Origin: Kryptolebias marmoratus
Lineage: Eukaryota > Chordata > Actinopteri > Cyprinodontiformes > Rivulidae
Assembly (NCBI RefSeq): GCF_001649575.2
Contig: NC_051445.1
Coordinates: 25,109,477 to 25,173,476 of the forward strand
DNA length: 64,000 nucleotides
Direction: 5' to 3'
Shown: positions 45,321 through 57,560 of the stretch, piece by piece
Numbering within the stretch: the first letter of the stretch is position 1
Layout: each line of letters starts with the position of its first letter
Made by a program: the position numbers and the translations under genes
Notes under the pieces: generated by a model
The model's input: only the letters and a program-made list of their open reading frames with translations
Databases searched by the model: none
Told to the model about the DNA's origin: nothing

Positions 45321-48300
45321 AAGTTAAAGCTTAGGCTTAATAAAGTCTCGGAATGATATAAATATTGTTTCAAACAATTTGTTATGAAAACTGAAATAAG
45401 CAAGCCTGCAATGATAATATGATACTGAAGGATTTCTTTAAATAAGGACGCCTCCTAACACCGAGGCAGCTGATCCAAGAAAAGAAGAATAAGCCATGAG
45501 GAATAGTTCCTCCTCCACAAAGTGGAGCATTAAACTCAACCATGAGGGAGATAAATGAATCAAAGCACATTGCCATCATGAAAAACAGAAAGTGAATAAT
45601 TTGCAGTCTGTTAGCACTAATAATTTAGATCAAACCACTCCAGTAATCCCAAATAAAGTTCTGATGACATTTTCTATAGCAGGCATCAAGCTCCTTCACC
45701 CACACTAATGAAATCTGAGGAGGTGTGTTAGTGTGCCATCTGAGATACCATTCAGAGCTGATGGTGCTCGTCATGCAAGAAGACACCCATTATTTTCACC
45801 TAAATCAAATATGCTGCCCACAAACTGAGCATTTCCCAGCAGGTGAAATTTAAACCTTGACTGCCACCTATGCTGACGTCTGAAAGCCATTCAAACGCTG
45901 CAGAGATACGTACGTTAAAAGGCACTGATATGATGAAAAACTGTGATTTAAATTAAATCACAGCCATCAAGGGTGACCAAAGGATGAAAACCCTGATGGA
46001 TAATGCTAATGATAAACCAAGAAGAAAGTTTTAAAACACGATAATCTCATAAAAGAAAACAGATGAATGGCACAGGTAAAAAAGAATCAAAATAGATTTC
46101 ACTGTGTTGTAACAAAGAAAGAGTGAGTTGTGGTGCTTTTAAGGCTTTCAGTGAGTTTTAAAAATTCCTACAAAGCTGCTGTGTGAGGGTGTTGAGCTTC
46201 TGTCAGTGCTGCTGAGATGATCTACAGCTCTGTCATGTTGGGAGTACCTGGAGAGCATGCTTTTAGTTTTCATGAAACCCCTGAAAGCATCTAGAAAATG
46301 CTTTCAACAAATACACCAGATAGGACCCAATCTGTTCAGGTAGTCTCATGGGTTTACGGGCTCATGTTGTTCAAAGAAAAAAATGTAATGAAATATTAAT
46401 GTGCCGGCTGCCCGGGAACACAGATCTACAAGAGATCTTAAACTGTTCATTGCTGCCTGTAGCTTATGGTTATGTTTTTGAACAAGCATCACAATGCAGC
46501 ACGGTAAGAAGAAAATTACGTTCAATAATCCTTAATGTGTTTTCAAACCAAACTATGGCCTGGAATTTTAAACAGGAGGACCAATAAATAACACCATCAG
46601 GATTAGACGAAAATCATCACAGCAGGAGGAGAAGCTTTTATTAAAGTTTCACATTAGAGCTTCTCATTCAGCAGAATAAAAAAATACTGCTGCAACCTTT
46701 TAATGAAGCTTTAAAGGTTTGTGTTGGACAAAGATGAACCGCTTAACTTTTTGAATGTGCTGGAACAAGAACAGTATCAACAGTGGAAAGTTTAGGTGCA
46801 TTACTAGTGTTGTAGCAACAAAAGGTATCACGACAACAAGCTGATTTTTAGGTGAATGTTAGAGCCACATACAGTTATTTATCTTTTGTCATTAAGATAA
46901 CTCTTCATTTCTGATAGCATCTTTTCTATTCAGTTTTAACCATTTTAGAAACAAAAAACAGAAATACTGAATCTTGTTAGAATCACTTTCTGACTGTTGT
47001 GTAAAAACCTTTCAGCTGAAAGAAAGAAAAGTCTTCTTAATTTAACTTTATTAAAGAAAAAATGAATCTGTCTGCTAGTGGGAATAAAGGAAAACAAAAG
47101 CACAGTATTCAGCAAAATAAAAAGTACAATATAACCCACACAGATTTAAAAAAATAAAAGACTTAAATTGTTTTCTTTTACTGATAAATTGCCACAAAAT
47201 TGCTTCAGGTAAAAGTGGAGCAGCACTGAGACCCAAAATAAAACTCAGTGAAACTTGAGGTTTTCCCTCAGCTGATCTTCAGGGAAATGGTCTAAAAAAC
47301 ACTTGTGATGGAAACTGAACCACAAAGATTTAGAACAGAGTTTACACACATTCCCCATAAAAATGTTTGCAGCACATCTGGGTATTCTCTGCTTTTTGTC
47401 AGGAATGATTATTAGTTATTAGTTAACTGCTGAAACTACACACCTTTAGCCCAAACAAGGAAATATGTTAAATCAACATTATTTTTTAAAAAGACATTTT
47501 GGTTAAAATTTGTGACGGGAAACTTATGGAGCAGAGTGTTGTGGTTAGTCATAAAAAGTGTTTATTGCTGTTTGTTAACAAAATGCTCTGTAGAGTTATT
47601 GCATACCGTTAAAGATGTCAATTAGTCAACTACACAGCATGAGTAACACTACTTGTTGCCACTGCAGCTACATCACCATATGGACTGCTCTACAAATCAT
47701 TTTCTTTAAAAGAAACTATAACCTATGGGTACATCATGATGCATACAAGCTTTGCATTTGTTTTTATAAAAGCACCAGTGTAGTAAAGTAGATACTGTAT
47801 CATCAAAATAAATTAAACTTTAACAAACAAATGCCCTCATAGGTAAATCTATGTCTCTATCTTTTAGTATTCCTGCACATGATGTTTGTCTACATGGGTT
47901 TTTACAATCAAGAAATTCCTGAACTTAAGAAATAAAAGATGTAAACTATGGCAGAACATGGATAAAACCAGAGACACTGCATGTTCTGTGAAAATGCAAC
48001 ATGAATGCTGAGGGATGAATGACTGAAATGACTTAAAATTTGCTGAAGAAGCTCAATTGGGTTGTTAAAGTTGGTAATACTAAAACTACCGAAATACTAG
48101 TTTAAACCTGAAAGAGATCTCAATGTATTCCTATGGAGAAACATTTGTAAACAAAGTTTAATATTTAGAAAAATATAAAAGTTAGAAATACCAAAAGTCA
48201 TGGCACCCATCTCCTGACTAAGCTAAACAATTTGATTTAAGAATTGCTAAAATGGCACAAAGTACACAGAAGTAGTTAGATCACAAAACACAGGCAAACA

Positions 48301-48390
48301 GTAGTGTGACTACATTAAATAAAGTTAATATGTTCATTTAGGTTTGGGAACAGGACACCACATCAACTGCAGCGAGTCTTCGTCACCCTT
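45321..48390. other. Intergenic, no gene seen; possible noncoding conservation
   Basis: 45620-46000 is repeat-free and of mixed composition with an inverted repeat (CTGTGATTTA-AAT-TAAATCACAG, about 45941-45963), so it is a candidate regulatory element. Family D copy 2 lies at 48070-48300. Nothing else was recognised. Confidence 0.4.
48070..48300 (-). repeat. Interspersed repeat family D, copy 2
   Basis: Inverted relative to 41270-41710; shares CATAG-AATACATTGAGAT and GCCATGACTTTTGG on the minus strand. Confidence 0.55.
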
Positions 48391-48394
48391 TCAA

Positions 48395-48660
48395 CACAGC
48401 CTGTCTTGTGCTCTCGTAGGGCAGCTGTTTTGGGACCAGGAAATCAGAGGTTTAAATCCTGCACATGCCCATATGTCATGTCCCCGTCATTCTTTATCTA
48501 GCTCTCATTCTTACTTCCTTCCCCCATATGTCATCTTAAGCAAGACACCTAATCCCTAACTTTCCCCCAGGTGTGTAAATAGCTGCTTTCTGATCCACTT
48601 GTTTGTATCTCACATGTGTGATGGGTCAAATGCAGAGAACAAATTTCATGACATCTTCTA
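48395..48660 (+). mobile_element. Degraded tRNA-derived SINE
   Basis: CTCTCGTAGGGCAGCTG ... GAGGTTTAAATCCTGC resembles a tRNA head with box A and box B. GCAAGACACCTAATCCCTAA and ATGGGTCAAATGCAGAGAAC follow, as in teleost SINE bodies. No target duplication was found. Confidence 0.5.
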
Positions 48661-48944
48661 TCTTATGTATTTCTCATTCTTCCTTCCTCTCCTTCGTTTA
48701 TGTTTCCACTGAATTCCTCATCCCTCCTTGCCCCTTCAGCCTCCTTCATCACCACCCCTTTTCATTTCACTTATCCCCCTCATTACAACCTTTTTCCATC
48801 ATTCTCACTCAACTCAACTCTTTTCAGTTCCTTTTAACTATGTTCGTACGGTGCTCATTTACAGTGAAGACCTTCCTGAGGGCTGTACAGAGTGGGTCCA
48901 GGCCATATCCAGCAGTTGACATTTTTTTACAAAAGATTACTACA

Positions 48945-49595
48945 AGAAAAAAAAAGACAATGGGATTTTGGTGAAACAAATGAGCCCTCTTTGGAGCTCT
49001 TTAAATGACATCATTCAAATTGTAACAGGTCACAGAAAGTTGGATTTTGATAACTTTTACAGTTCTTACACAAATTAAGTTAAACTTTTATCAGTTTTAC
49101 TAAATATTTCCGTGAAGTGTTCAATGGACAGTTTAATGTTTGTACTGTCTATTTTTTTAAGTTTTTCGAAACAAACTCTTCTTACTCCCACAACTTTTTT
49201 TGACACAAATACAAATTATACATCAAAATGTAGAAAATGTAGGCATTTTTGTGTTCGTTGACCCAATGAATCTCTCACTGCTCTAGGACTTAGTTTGTCT
49301 CGAATCCCCACAGAATGCTGAAAGTGCAGAGCCAAACTCTCACAGATTTAGTTATCAGTCTTCAGCTGCTCATAGTTCAAGAGTTTTTAAGATCCGACTT
49401 ATACTTTTCACCTGACTGTTTGAGGCTTACTTTTCAGTCTGTGTTCCTGTTTACCTTTCATTAACTTGTCAGTCAGGGAGTGACAGGCACAGATTTGTGG
49501 TTACCATGGTGACCATGATGAGCCACTGGCAGCAGCTTTAACATTTCTTTTTATCTTGGTTCTGATTATACACAGCTAATGCATTAAACTGTAGG
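48945..49595 (+). repeat. Interspersed repeat family C, copy 2
   Basis: Same ordered words as 32375-32960. It has extra sequence in 49000-49140 that the first copy lacks. Confidence 0.6.
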
Positions 49596-49601
49596 CAGCA
49601 A

Positions 49602-49630
49602 CCCCCCCCCCCCCCCCCCCCCCCCCCCCN
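49602..49630. other. Poly-C run ending in an ambiguous base
   Basis: Twenty-eight C residues followed by N at 49630. The true run length is probably not resolved here. Confidence 0.95.
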
Positions 49631-49849
49631 CACAGTTTTGATTATTACAAAGTTATGTTGAAATTTATGGCCACAGTTTCACCCTTCAGCACATCTTTAG
49701 AAATTTTCTAGTTAAATTTTATTACAGTATTGTTTCTGCTTTTATCTAAGTCAATGACAGAAAGTTTTCACGACAGTTTGTTTTCCTGATGTCCTTTGGA
49801 TGACTTTGTCTCTGAGGTGCTCAGTGATTTGGTGAGTTGGTTCCCTGCG

Positions 49850-50419
49850 CACCGGAGCCGCGCCTCGCCCATCGGCTCCGTGATGCTGAGCTCACTTAGA
49901 GAGGGCGGTGCAGGCAGAGGAAGGCAGGGAGCTACGTGTTGCTGCGCAGCAACAGATAGAGAGGAGATACAGAGAGAAGCACGGACAGGAAAACAGAAAG
50001 GAATCCCCTTCGCTCAAACAAAAACGGCATTCGGGGCGTCGCAGCTCTTGATGGCTCCCAGGATTTACAGAAACAAATGGAGTTCGTACCTGCGGCTGGG
50101 GACGGTGTGAAACCATGCAGGATGTAAGGACAAAACAGCTGCTGTCAGCCTCCCTCCGGGTGGATTTAAGGCTGTTAAAGGAGCAGATCCTCTCTGTCTG
50201 GAGAGAAAATAATTTTTAACACCGCACCGGTTTGTTCGGGGACAGAGTCATCCTCCTCTGTTCATGGTAACAGAACAGAGGCGCGCCTGTTCGGAGCCCA
50301 GAGGACAAAGGTCTCTCCGGCTGTGTCAGAACCACAGGTTGACCTCAAACGGCGCGATGTGCCATCAGAGAAAAAGATCCTTCCTGGAGGAGAATCAGGC
50401 GAACTAAACGAACCTTGAA
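49850..50419 (+). promoter_or_regulatory. KCNS2 CpG-rich promoter and probable noncoding exon 1
   Basis: CpG-dense DNA begins near 49845 and continues into the KCNS2 coding region. A consensus donor GTAAGT at 50420 and an acceptor TTTCCAG at 50625-50631 define a likely 212-bp intron in the 5' UTR, so the exon upstream of 50420 would be noncoding. The transcription start is not determined. A leader exon before a single coding exon is also the layout I recall for mammalian KCNS2. Confidence 0.6.
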
Positions 50420-50633
50420 GTAAGTTTTGTGTATAATTGCGTAGAAAAACACGTGGAGAACAATGCTTGAAAATGAACCCGTTTTTATTGCTACAGTTTG
50501 AGTAACTTCTCCTCCCTGTCTTCCTGTGGATGTCTGTGCTTCCCCCGGCTGTTTCCTTCCATCCGTGTCTTTCTTTCTGTGCGCCGCGCGCCTGTGCGTG
50601 CCTGCGTTCGTGCGTGTGTGTGTCTTTCCAGAC

Positions 50634-52073
50634 ATGACAGGTCACGTCCTGGGGGATCCGGGCAGCGGGGCTCACATGGAGGACAGCGCGGCCATCCGCA
50701 TCAACGTTGGCGGCTTCAAGAAGCGGCTCCAGTCCGACACCCTCTCCCGTTTCCCCGAGACGAGGCTCGCGCGCCTCCTCCAGTGCCGGTCCACAGAGTC
50801 CATCCTGGAGCTGTGCGACGACTACGACGACGCGGAGAAGGAGTTCTACTTCGATAGGAACCCGGCTCTGTTCCCCTACGTGCTGAATTTCTACAACACG
50901 GGGCGGCTGCACGTCATGGCCGAGCTGTGCATCTTCTCCTTCAGCCAGGAAATCGAGTACTGGGGCATCAACGAGTTCTTCATTGACTCCTGCTGCAGCA
51001 GCGCTTACCACTGTAGGAAAATGGACCAGGACCGAGAGGACTGGGACGAGCGGAGTGATGAAGGCAGCACCACGTCGTCGTTCGACGAGCTGCTGGAGTT
51101 TTACAACGACGCCACCAAGTTCGACAAGCAACTGCTCGGGAGCTGGCGGAGGCGCGTGTGGCTGATGCTTGATAACCCGGGTTACTCGGTGGCCAGCCGC
51201 ATCATCAGCATCCTCTCCATCCTGGTGGTGCTGGGCTCCATAGCTACCATGTGCATGAACAGCATGAGCGAGTTCAGCCTGTTGGACAGTGAGGGACAGT
51301 CCACAGAGGATCCTCGGTTCGAGACCGTGGAGCACTTTGGGATCGGCTGGTTCACTCTGGAGCTGGTGGCCCGGTTCGCGGTGGCCCCGGACCTGCTGCA
51401 CTTCTTTGACCACCCGCTGAACGTCATAGACCTAGTGTCCATCCTCCCCTTCTACCTGACGCTCCTCATAAACCTAGTGGTGGAGAGCAGCCCGGCGCTG
51501 GCCAACCTGGGCCGGGTCGCGCAGGTTCTGCGGCTGATGAGGATTTTCCGCATCCTGAAGCTGGCCCGTCACTCCACCGGCCTCCGCTCCTTGGGGGCCA
51601 CGCTCAGGAACAGCTACAAAGAGGTGGGCCTGCTGCTTCTCTACCTGGCCGTGGGGGTCTCCTTCTTCTCTGTCATCGCCTACACGGTGGAAAATGAGGA
51701 TACCGAGGACCTGTCCACCATCCCGGCCTGTTGGTGGTGGGCTACCGTCAGCATGACCACCGTGGGCTACGGGGACGTGGTGCCCATTTCCATAGCGGGC
51801 AAACTGACCGCCTCAGCGTGCATCCTGGCCGGGATCTTAGTGGTTGTGCTTCCCATCACGCTCATTTTCAACAAATTTTCCCTCTTCTACAAAAGACAGA
51901 AACAGCTCGAGATCGTGATGAGGAGCTGCGATTTCGACGAAGGCATCAAGGAGGTCCCCTCTGTCAACCTGAGGAACTATTACGCGCACAAAGTGAAATC
52001 CCTCATGGCGAGCTTGTCCAACATGAGCCGGAGTTCACCCAGTGAACAGAGTCTGAACGAGTCCCTGCACTGA
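50634..52073 (+). CDS. KCNS2: KCNS2, silent voltage-gated potassium channel subunit Kv9.2
   Basis: This intact 479-codon single-exon reading frame starts MTGHVLGDPG, three bases after a TTTCCAG splice acceptor. An in-frame ATG at 50526 would lie in the intron and is rejected. Domains: T1 tetramerisation (about 21-125, with RINVGGFK and FDRNPALFPYVLNFY); S1 (187-208); S2 (233-252); S3 (263-282); S4 voltage sensor (291-312, basic residues every third position: R300, R303, R306, K309, R312); S5 (329-350); pore with TTVGYGD (375-381); S6 (392-416). S6 carries LPIT where conducting Kv1-4 channels have PVP, as expected for electrically silent Kv9 subunits. These join Kv2 channels in the plasma membrane and alter their gating. 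Length and sequence closely match human KCNS2 (477 residues as I remember it), including the RSSPSE-x-SLN-x-SL tail. Confidence 0.97.
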   Translation: MTGHVLGDPGSGAHMEDSAAIRINVGGFKKRLQSDTLSRFPETRLARLLQCRSTESILELCDDYDDAEKEFYFDRNPALFPYVLNFYNTGRLHVMAELCIFSFSQEIEYWGINEFFIDSCCSSAYHCRKMDQDREDWDERSDEGSTTSSFDELLEFYNDATKFDKQLLGSWRRRVWLMLDNPGYSVASRIISILSILVVLGSIATMCMNSMSEFSLLDSEGQSTEDPRFETVEHFGIGWFTLELVARFAVAPDLLHFFDHPLNVIDLVSILPFYLTLLINLVVESSPALANLGRVAQVLRLMRIFRILKLARHSTGLRSLGATLRNSYKEVGLLLLYLAVGVSFFSVIAYTVENEDTEDLSTIPACWWWATVSMTTVGYGDVVPISIAGKLTASACILAGILVVVLPITLIFNKFSLFYKRQKQLEIVMRSCDFDEGIKEVPSVNLRNYYAHKVKSLMASLSNMSRSSPSEQSLNESLH

Positions 52074-52253
52074 GACAAGACTCATCAGGGACGCCCGGCC
52101 ACGCGCAGATCAGCGGGTCTGAGTGAGGAGCTGTCCGTGGTGCTGACAGCAGGAAAAGTCTGCTTCCCTCCAAACATGTGTGACCTTTTGTCTTTCTGTA
52201 GCTCCGTGCAATAACGTGTTAATCAATGTGTCAGTCACAGTGAGACAGTTTAT

Positions 52254-52418
52254 CCCCCCCCCCCACACACACACACACACTCACACGCTCAGACACACAC
52301 TCAAACTCACACACATGGCAGCCTGAATATAATATGTCCCCTGCATTTTTATGGCCCTTCATCAGACAGGTGACCACACCACATCAAACAGACACTGTTG
52401 TTGTTGTTGTTGTTGTTG
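52254..52418. repeat. Simple repeats in KCNS2 3' UTR
   Basis: C11 followed by (AC)n and ACACTC-type repeats (52254-52318), and a (TTG)n tract (52396-52418). Confidence 0.85.
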
Positions 52419-52536
52419 CTGATGTTTACAGTCTTAGTGAAAGTGTGGACACTAGTGTCACCTGGTCAGGATTCAGGAAGGCATGGACCCTTGGGCTAAA
52501 GCTACTTTTGGGTCACTTTCAGCATTTTATGTTTTA

Positions 52537-52542
52537 AATAAA
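52537..52542 (+). other. Candidate KCNS2 poly(A) signal
   Basis: AATAAA about 465 bases after the stop codon, in an AT-rich stretch; the first canonical signal seen downstream. Confidence 0.5.
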
Positions 52543-52789
52543 ATGACAATAATGAGTATGTGCACATTACCAAGGTTTTGAGTTACAGAGCAGAGCTGCT
52601 CTTAGCTTTAATGTTATTTTTAAATTCTGAAAACACAGGAAAAGCTAGCAGCCTATAATCTGAAATAATACTCTGTCTCTTCAATCTTTGATTAAAAGGT
52701 GCACTCACTGAGAAAAATGCATCTATGCATATGATAATATTAATAAAATTAACTGAGTTGTAGACATTTTTTATGTTTTCCTAAGTTCT

Positions 52790-52920
52790 GTTAGGCTCAG
52801 AATATGTGTTAGGGATCAGTTTCAGTGACAACCACACCAAATTTTAGATCAACATCTGTAAAATTGACTGAGATGAAACCATTTTTGTGCTTTAAAAGGT
52901 CAATTGGATGACTTTACGAA
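52790..52920 (-). repeat. Family A fragment, copy 10
   Basis: Minus-strand words CTCAGAATATGTGTTAGGGA, CACACCAAATTTTAGATCAA, CATCTGTAAAATTGACTGAG in family order. Confidence 0.6.
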
Positions 52921-53790
52921 GACAAGAGCATAAAACTGCAACATTGCATCAGTCCTCTACAAAGCAAAATGCACATTTACAAACCATTATAGCTCAGAAT
53001 TACACAGAGTAAAGTAATTTGGTAAAACTTTAGTACTATATTGACTTTAAAACTGTAAAGATTTTGAAACAAGCTAAACAGAAATCCTCTAAAACCCATT
53101 AAGCAGTTGTTATATGACTTTAAGAAATCAAAACCCTTTCCAGTGAGGTGGGCTTGCACCTCACTGGAAATAAATAAAAAAAGCATTTTTAAAACATCCA
53201 TTTTCAAAACAATTCTAACAAAAAGTACTATAGCAAAATAATATTGTGGTGGCCTCTAAACCTCTGGGCCCTGATTTAAAGCACCAGTAAAACCTTCAGA
53301 AAGTCCGGCCTTGAGTGTCACACTGATGTCCACCATCCAGCTGTACTTTGTGATCAGTTGTGTCTGAAGTGACTCCGGGTGTTCATCTCTTTCCAAGCAG
53401 ACGTGATGTGTTGATGTGGTGTTACAGATGTGTGGTGAAAACAAAAAGCATTAAATCCAAACTGCAACACACTTCCTTGTTCTTGTTCATGGTGCAGACC
53501 AGAGATCAGATCCTTACAGTGAGTTCGTCCTGCTGATTGAGAGAATCCATGTAGGCTGCGGAGGGAGGGAAGAGAGTGCTAATGATGGTGATGACTGACA
53601 TAAAAACTTAAACAGCTTGACAGGCATACTAGCAACCATTCAGAACTGACATGTTGAGCTAATTTGTTATAGGAAGACTGGATTTTACAGCTGCATGTTC
53701 TAAAAAGACAATTATCTAATTTTAATCAATTAAACTGAATGATAGGAAATATATAAATTTATTGCGGCAATATAAGTTACCCAACCTAAA
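52921..53790. other. Intergenic, no gene seen
   Basis: No recognised feature. A minus-strand stretch near 53510-53560 has splice-like ends but no family match. Confidence 0.4.
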
Positions 53791-53791
53791 G

Positions 53792-54564
53792 CAGAAGTCT
53801 GCAAACTGTGGCTCTCGGGCCACATGTGGCTCTTTGGTTTGTCTGTAGCAGCTCTTTGTAGCTTTGACCAAAAGTACCATGGAAATAATATAATTGTTAA
53901 TCATAAGAACAACAGAAAAGGCTAGTTGCATGTTAGCATCAACTTCCAGCTGCACAGAGTGATCTTAGTCAGAAATCCACCAGAAAACTAAACATTTTGG
54001 AAACACTCAAAGGCAAACTGCTGAGAGGAAAAAAGAAAAAGCAGGTTTTCAAACACATCAGAGATTAAGAGTTATTGAAATAAGGAGTTCTGCAAAAAAC
54101 TATGACAAATCAATTGGGTGGCAGCAAGAATAAGAAGCAAAAGCTTGGTCAAAACATAATTAAAATGGAAGTAAATGTTTCTGTTTTTGTTTTTTAAAAA
54201 TTCAAAGGACACAATAAAACACCTTATTCAACAAACTGGCCTAATTTACATGTTCACTTTAACTTATTATTTTAAAGTGCCATGGTTACATTCTTATTTT
54301 TTCACAAACATAGAAAGGATTCACATAGTTTGGTGTTTAAATTTGATCAAAATAAATGCTAAAATATTTCCCCTCTTTCTTCTCATAAATATGTTTTTTT
54401 TCTTTTGTCTAAACATGTCAAAATACCAACAAATAATAATAATTTATTAGAGATTTTAATGTAACAAACAATTTGGATATGCAGTATTTATATAACAATG
54501 AGTTCTGTTGTTTTTATTTTAAGCTTCTGGTGAAGGGGCACCACCACCAGGTTGCTGACCCCTG
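53792..54564. mobile_element. hAT-like non-autonomous element
   Basis: The left end CAGAAGTCTGCAAACTGTGG, CTCTCGGGCCACATGTGGCT and the right end CAGGTTGCTGACCCCTG form imperfect inverted termini. The flanks ACCTAAAG (53784-53791) and ACTTAAAT (54565-54572) match at 6 of 8, consistent with an old hAT target duplication. Confidence 0.6.
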
Positions 54565-54572
54565 ACTTAAAT

Positions 54573-56610
54573 GAAAATTTGAGAAGAAATCAGCTGCCTT
54601 TTGAGAATTTATAAGGCAGATATAGAGAGCTTGTTTTCTTGTCTCCGTGTTAAATTTGTTTTTTATGTTTAGGCGATTTGTGTCGTCTAAATCCTCTGGG
54701 CTTCAAATTGCTGCGATAAACCTGCACGTCTCACAAGTCTCAAAGTGTTTCTGGACTGAATTCATTTTGCTCAAAGTAAATCAAGTTTTTATTCTCCTCA
54801 ACAGCTCTCTGGCTTTCTGCAGAAGCAGTTGCAGAAATTCAGCCGAGCACTCACTTACTGCCATTGATTTCAGTTTAAAGGATAAAGAGCCAATTTACAC
54901 AAGCAGACTGCAGCACTAAAAAGTTAATGTTTTTTTTTTCGTTATGGGCATTTCAAATTTTAGTGGAGTTAATTTTAGTGCCATTACCTTCTGATTTTAA
55001 TTTAGATGGAACAAAAATGGCAAAACCATGTCATTAAATGACAAACAACTTTTGCAATTTTGAGTTAAAATTTTCTCATCAAAGTAATTGTGTTAAAAAA
55101 ATCTAGATTTGACAGATTTCTATATATTTATAGATTTCTTAGTGACTTTAGTATTAAATCTGTTCATGTTTTCCCAGAAAATAAGAAAAATTTGTTCAGC
55201 GTGATCCTAAACTTGTTTTAAAACTATTGCTTAGGAACAATTTTGAAAACAGAACCCTCTTTTTAAAACACTTCACACAGGTAATCACACACCCAATTAG
55301 CAGAACACCTCAAATTATCTGCAAAATGAAACAGTTTGTGTAAAAAAAGGGAAATATACACAAATTGATACAGACTGTATCAAACACACGTTGTTCAAAT
55401 ACTTGATTCTGTCTTTTTTAACCATTTACACACTGATGTTCTAAACTGAAACTCAAAACACTTTTAGCAATTTTCCTTTCCTCATTGTAAATATAAGTGA
55501 GGAATACAAAAAAGTAGGAAAAAAATCAGTAAAATCTCACACACACGCAATCATTTCATTATTAGAAAACAATGATTTGATTAGTTCATAACACAGAAGC
55601 TCAGAGGTCATTTTTATGCATTTCTGCCAGAAGGTCACTACACAAACGTGTTAAAACTTAATGAGAAACCAACGACTTCCCAGCCTCTTTTCTGAGCATC
55701 TTCTCAGAGCTATTTGATTTTGCCTCAGAGTCCAATTATATCACTCTTCTTTTGTTTACTTCTGAACCTTTGCAGGTTTTTTTCCCCCCCCTTGGAGCAA
55801 ATCCATAATTATGCTGTAGCATCAAATTAGCATGGGCAAAAATCAGTTAATGAGTTCACAGTGGCAGCATGTAATGTTTTACTAAATCCAAATGAGCATT
55901 TCAGGAAAAGAACTGAATGGTTGACTCCCTTTTTAGTCTTAGGCAGGGGGACACAGGGCAACGTTTAGAGTTAGGGTGAAGATTAAAATGTACTTTAGGG
56001 TTTGAAGAAACAGTAATGACATTTGTACATTTGTCCAATCTCATTCCACTCTGAGACACTTTTATCATGGCCTCTCAGTCAATATGACTCCTGACGAGGA
56101 CTGAGACATCTGTCCCCACAGCAGCCTCTCCTTGGCTCACCTGTATCAGTACCCTCACCCTCAGGTGATAGATGAAGGGAAGACTGAGAGCCTAGCTGGT
56201 ACACAGCTCAGTACAGACAGCAGCTCAACAGGTTAGGTGATGGCTGCCATAAAAACAAAAATAAGTTGCTCTTAAATCTTTGTTTGACCATAATCATACT
56301 GTCACCGTACAAGGAGGGAAACTGAATGATCAAAACCTGTCTCACATGTAATCATCAGAACCGGGAGAGGTGTTCGTGATAATCAGAGTTAATTATCAAA
56401 TCAAACCAGAGCCTTTTGATTAATGGTTTACAGATGTAAAATGAGCTTCCTGTAAAAGCTCTACAAGTCAGGGTTGTCTGGTTCCTTTTATACAGCTGTG
56501 AACAAAGACAAGAGAGGAAGAGCATAAAAATACTGAAAATGTGTGAAGAATACTAAACTTATTAATGTGGTGTTGAAGGGAAATAAAAACTAATTGGTGT
56601 ATTTGCTTGT

Positions 56611-56652
<42 letters not shown>

Positions 56653-57115
56653 ACCCGAACATCCCAGACAGCGTGTCTAATAAGGAACTTATTGAAGCTG
56701 GCAGCACAGGCGTCATCTCCAGTGTGCTTTGTATTGGTGATCTAAACTCTGTTACTAAGCAGGCGTTCAGTGTTGTTGCACATTACCATCTGCTACATTC
56801 CTTCACTTTAAACAGTGTGGGAAGATTGGATCCTTTCAGCACGCTCGTTCCTTTCTCTCCACACACTTTTGACATCTTCCCACCGTGTTTGATCTGAGAG
56901 CATCTCCAAAAATAGACTCTCATTACGTAGATCATGGCACGGCTAATTATCACACGCAGATCTCGTGCAAACAAAGAATGCAGGTAATGCTAAAAATGGT
57001 AGCAGATTAAATTAGAAATACTTTATATGTAGCACAAAAAGAAAAAAAAAACAACTCTAAATGAAAGCTATGCTGGATACAGTTCTATCATACAAAGTTA
57101 GTTATACCAAACAAT
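54573..57115. other. Intergenic, no gene seen
   Basis: AT-rich; holds the (GT)17 microsatellite at 56617-56650. Repeat-free parts (55650-56350) show no coding signal. Confidence 0.45.
56617..56650. repeat. (GT)17 microsatellite
   Basis: Uninterrupted GT dinucleotide run. Confidence 0.9.
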
Positions 57116-57119
57116 TTGA

Positions 57120-57560
57120 CAAAGTTAGGACATTCTGTAAAATTTAAATAAAAACAGAATGCAATTGTCTGCAAATCTAATAAACCCATATTTTATTTAC
57201 TCTTCTACTATGAAGACATGTTGTTGTAAAGGATGCAGTATGCGGTTTAGCAGTATTTTGCTGAAATATGCAAGGCCTTCCCTAAAAAAGACGTTGTCTA
57301 GATGTCATAAAACCTGTATTCAAAAAACTGGTGAACCTGTGCCCATCTTTACTTCTGAGAAATTCAACCTGTCTCAAGTTTCTTATTCATACCACTTTTA
57401 CAGCCTTTTGTTGCCTTTGATGCAGCTTGTTTTAGATGTGTTGGTGCCATCAAATTCAAATTTACCTTTTCTTTTTCTTGAAAATGGTACAATTTCTTAG
57501 TTTAAATGTTTGATATTCTGATGGTCTTACGGGACATATTTTTTGATGAATAGCCAATAC
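57120..57560. mobile_element. Fragment of a TA-flanked DNA transposon family
   Basis: AAATAAAAACAGAATGCAAT, GATGCAGTATGCGGTTTAGC, TATGCAAGGCCTTCCCTAAA, TTTCTTAGTTTAAATGTTTGATAT: the same family as 59679-60505 (GTTTAAACATTTGATAT). The outer left end is missing. Confidence 0.55.

Noticed and set aside
50526..50633. In-frame N-terminal extension of KCNS2
   Set aside because: It lies upstream of a consensus splice acceptor, and the family N-terminus begins MTG at 50634.
50262..51413. 383-codon open frame on the minus strand opposite KCNS2
   Set aside because: It is an antisense shadow of the GC-rich KCNS2 coding region, with no recognisable protein motif.
53515..53552. Minus-strand 38-bp stretch with acceptor and donor-like ends
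   Set aside because: It is very short, matches no STK3 or other family motif, and no partner exons are seen.
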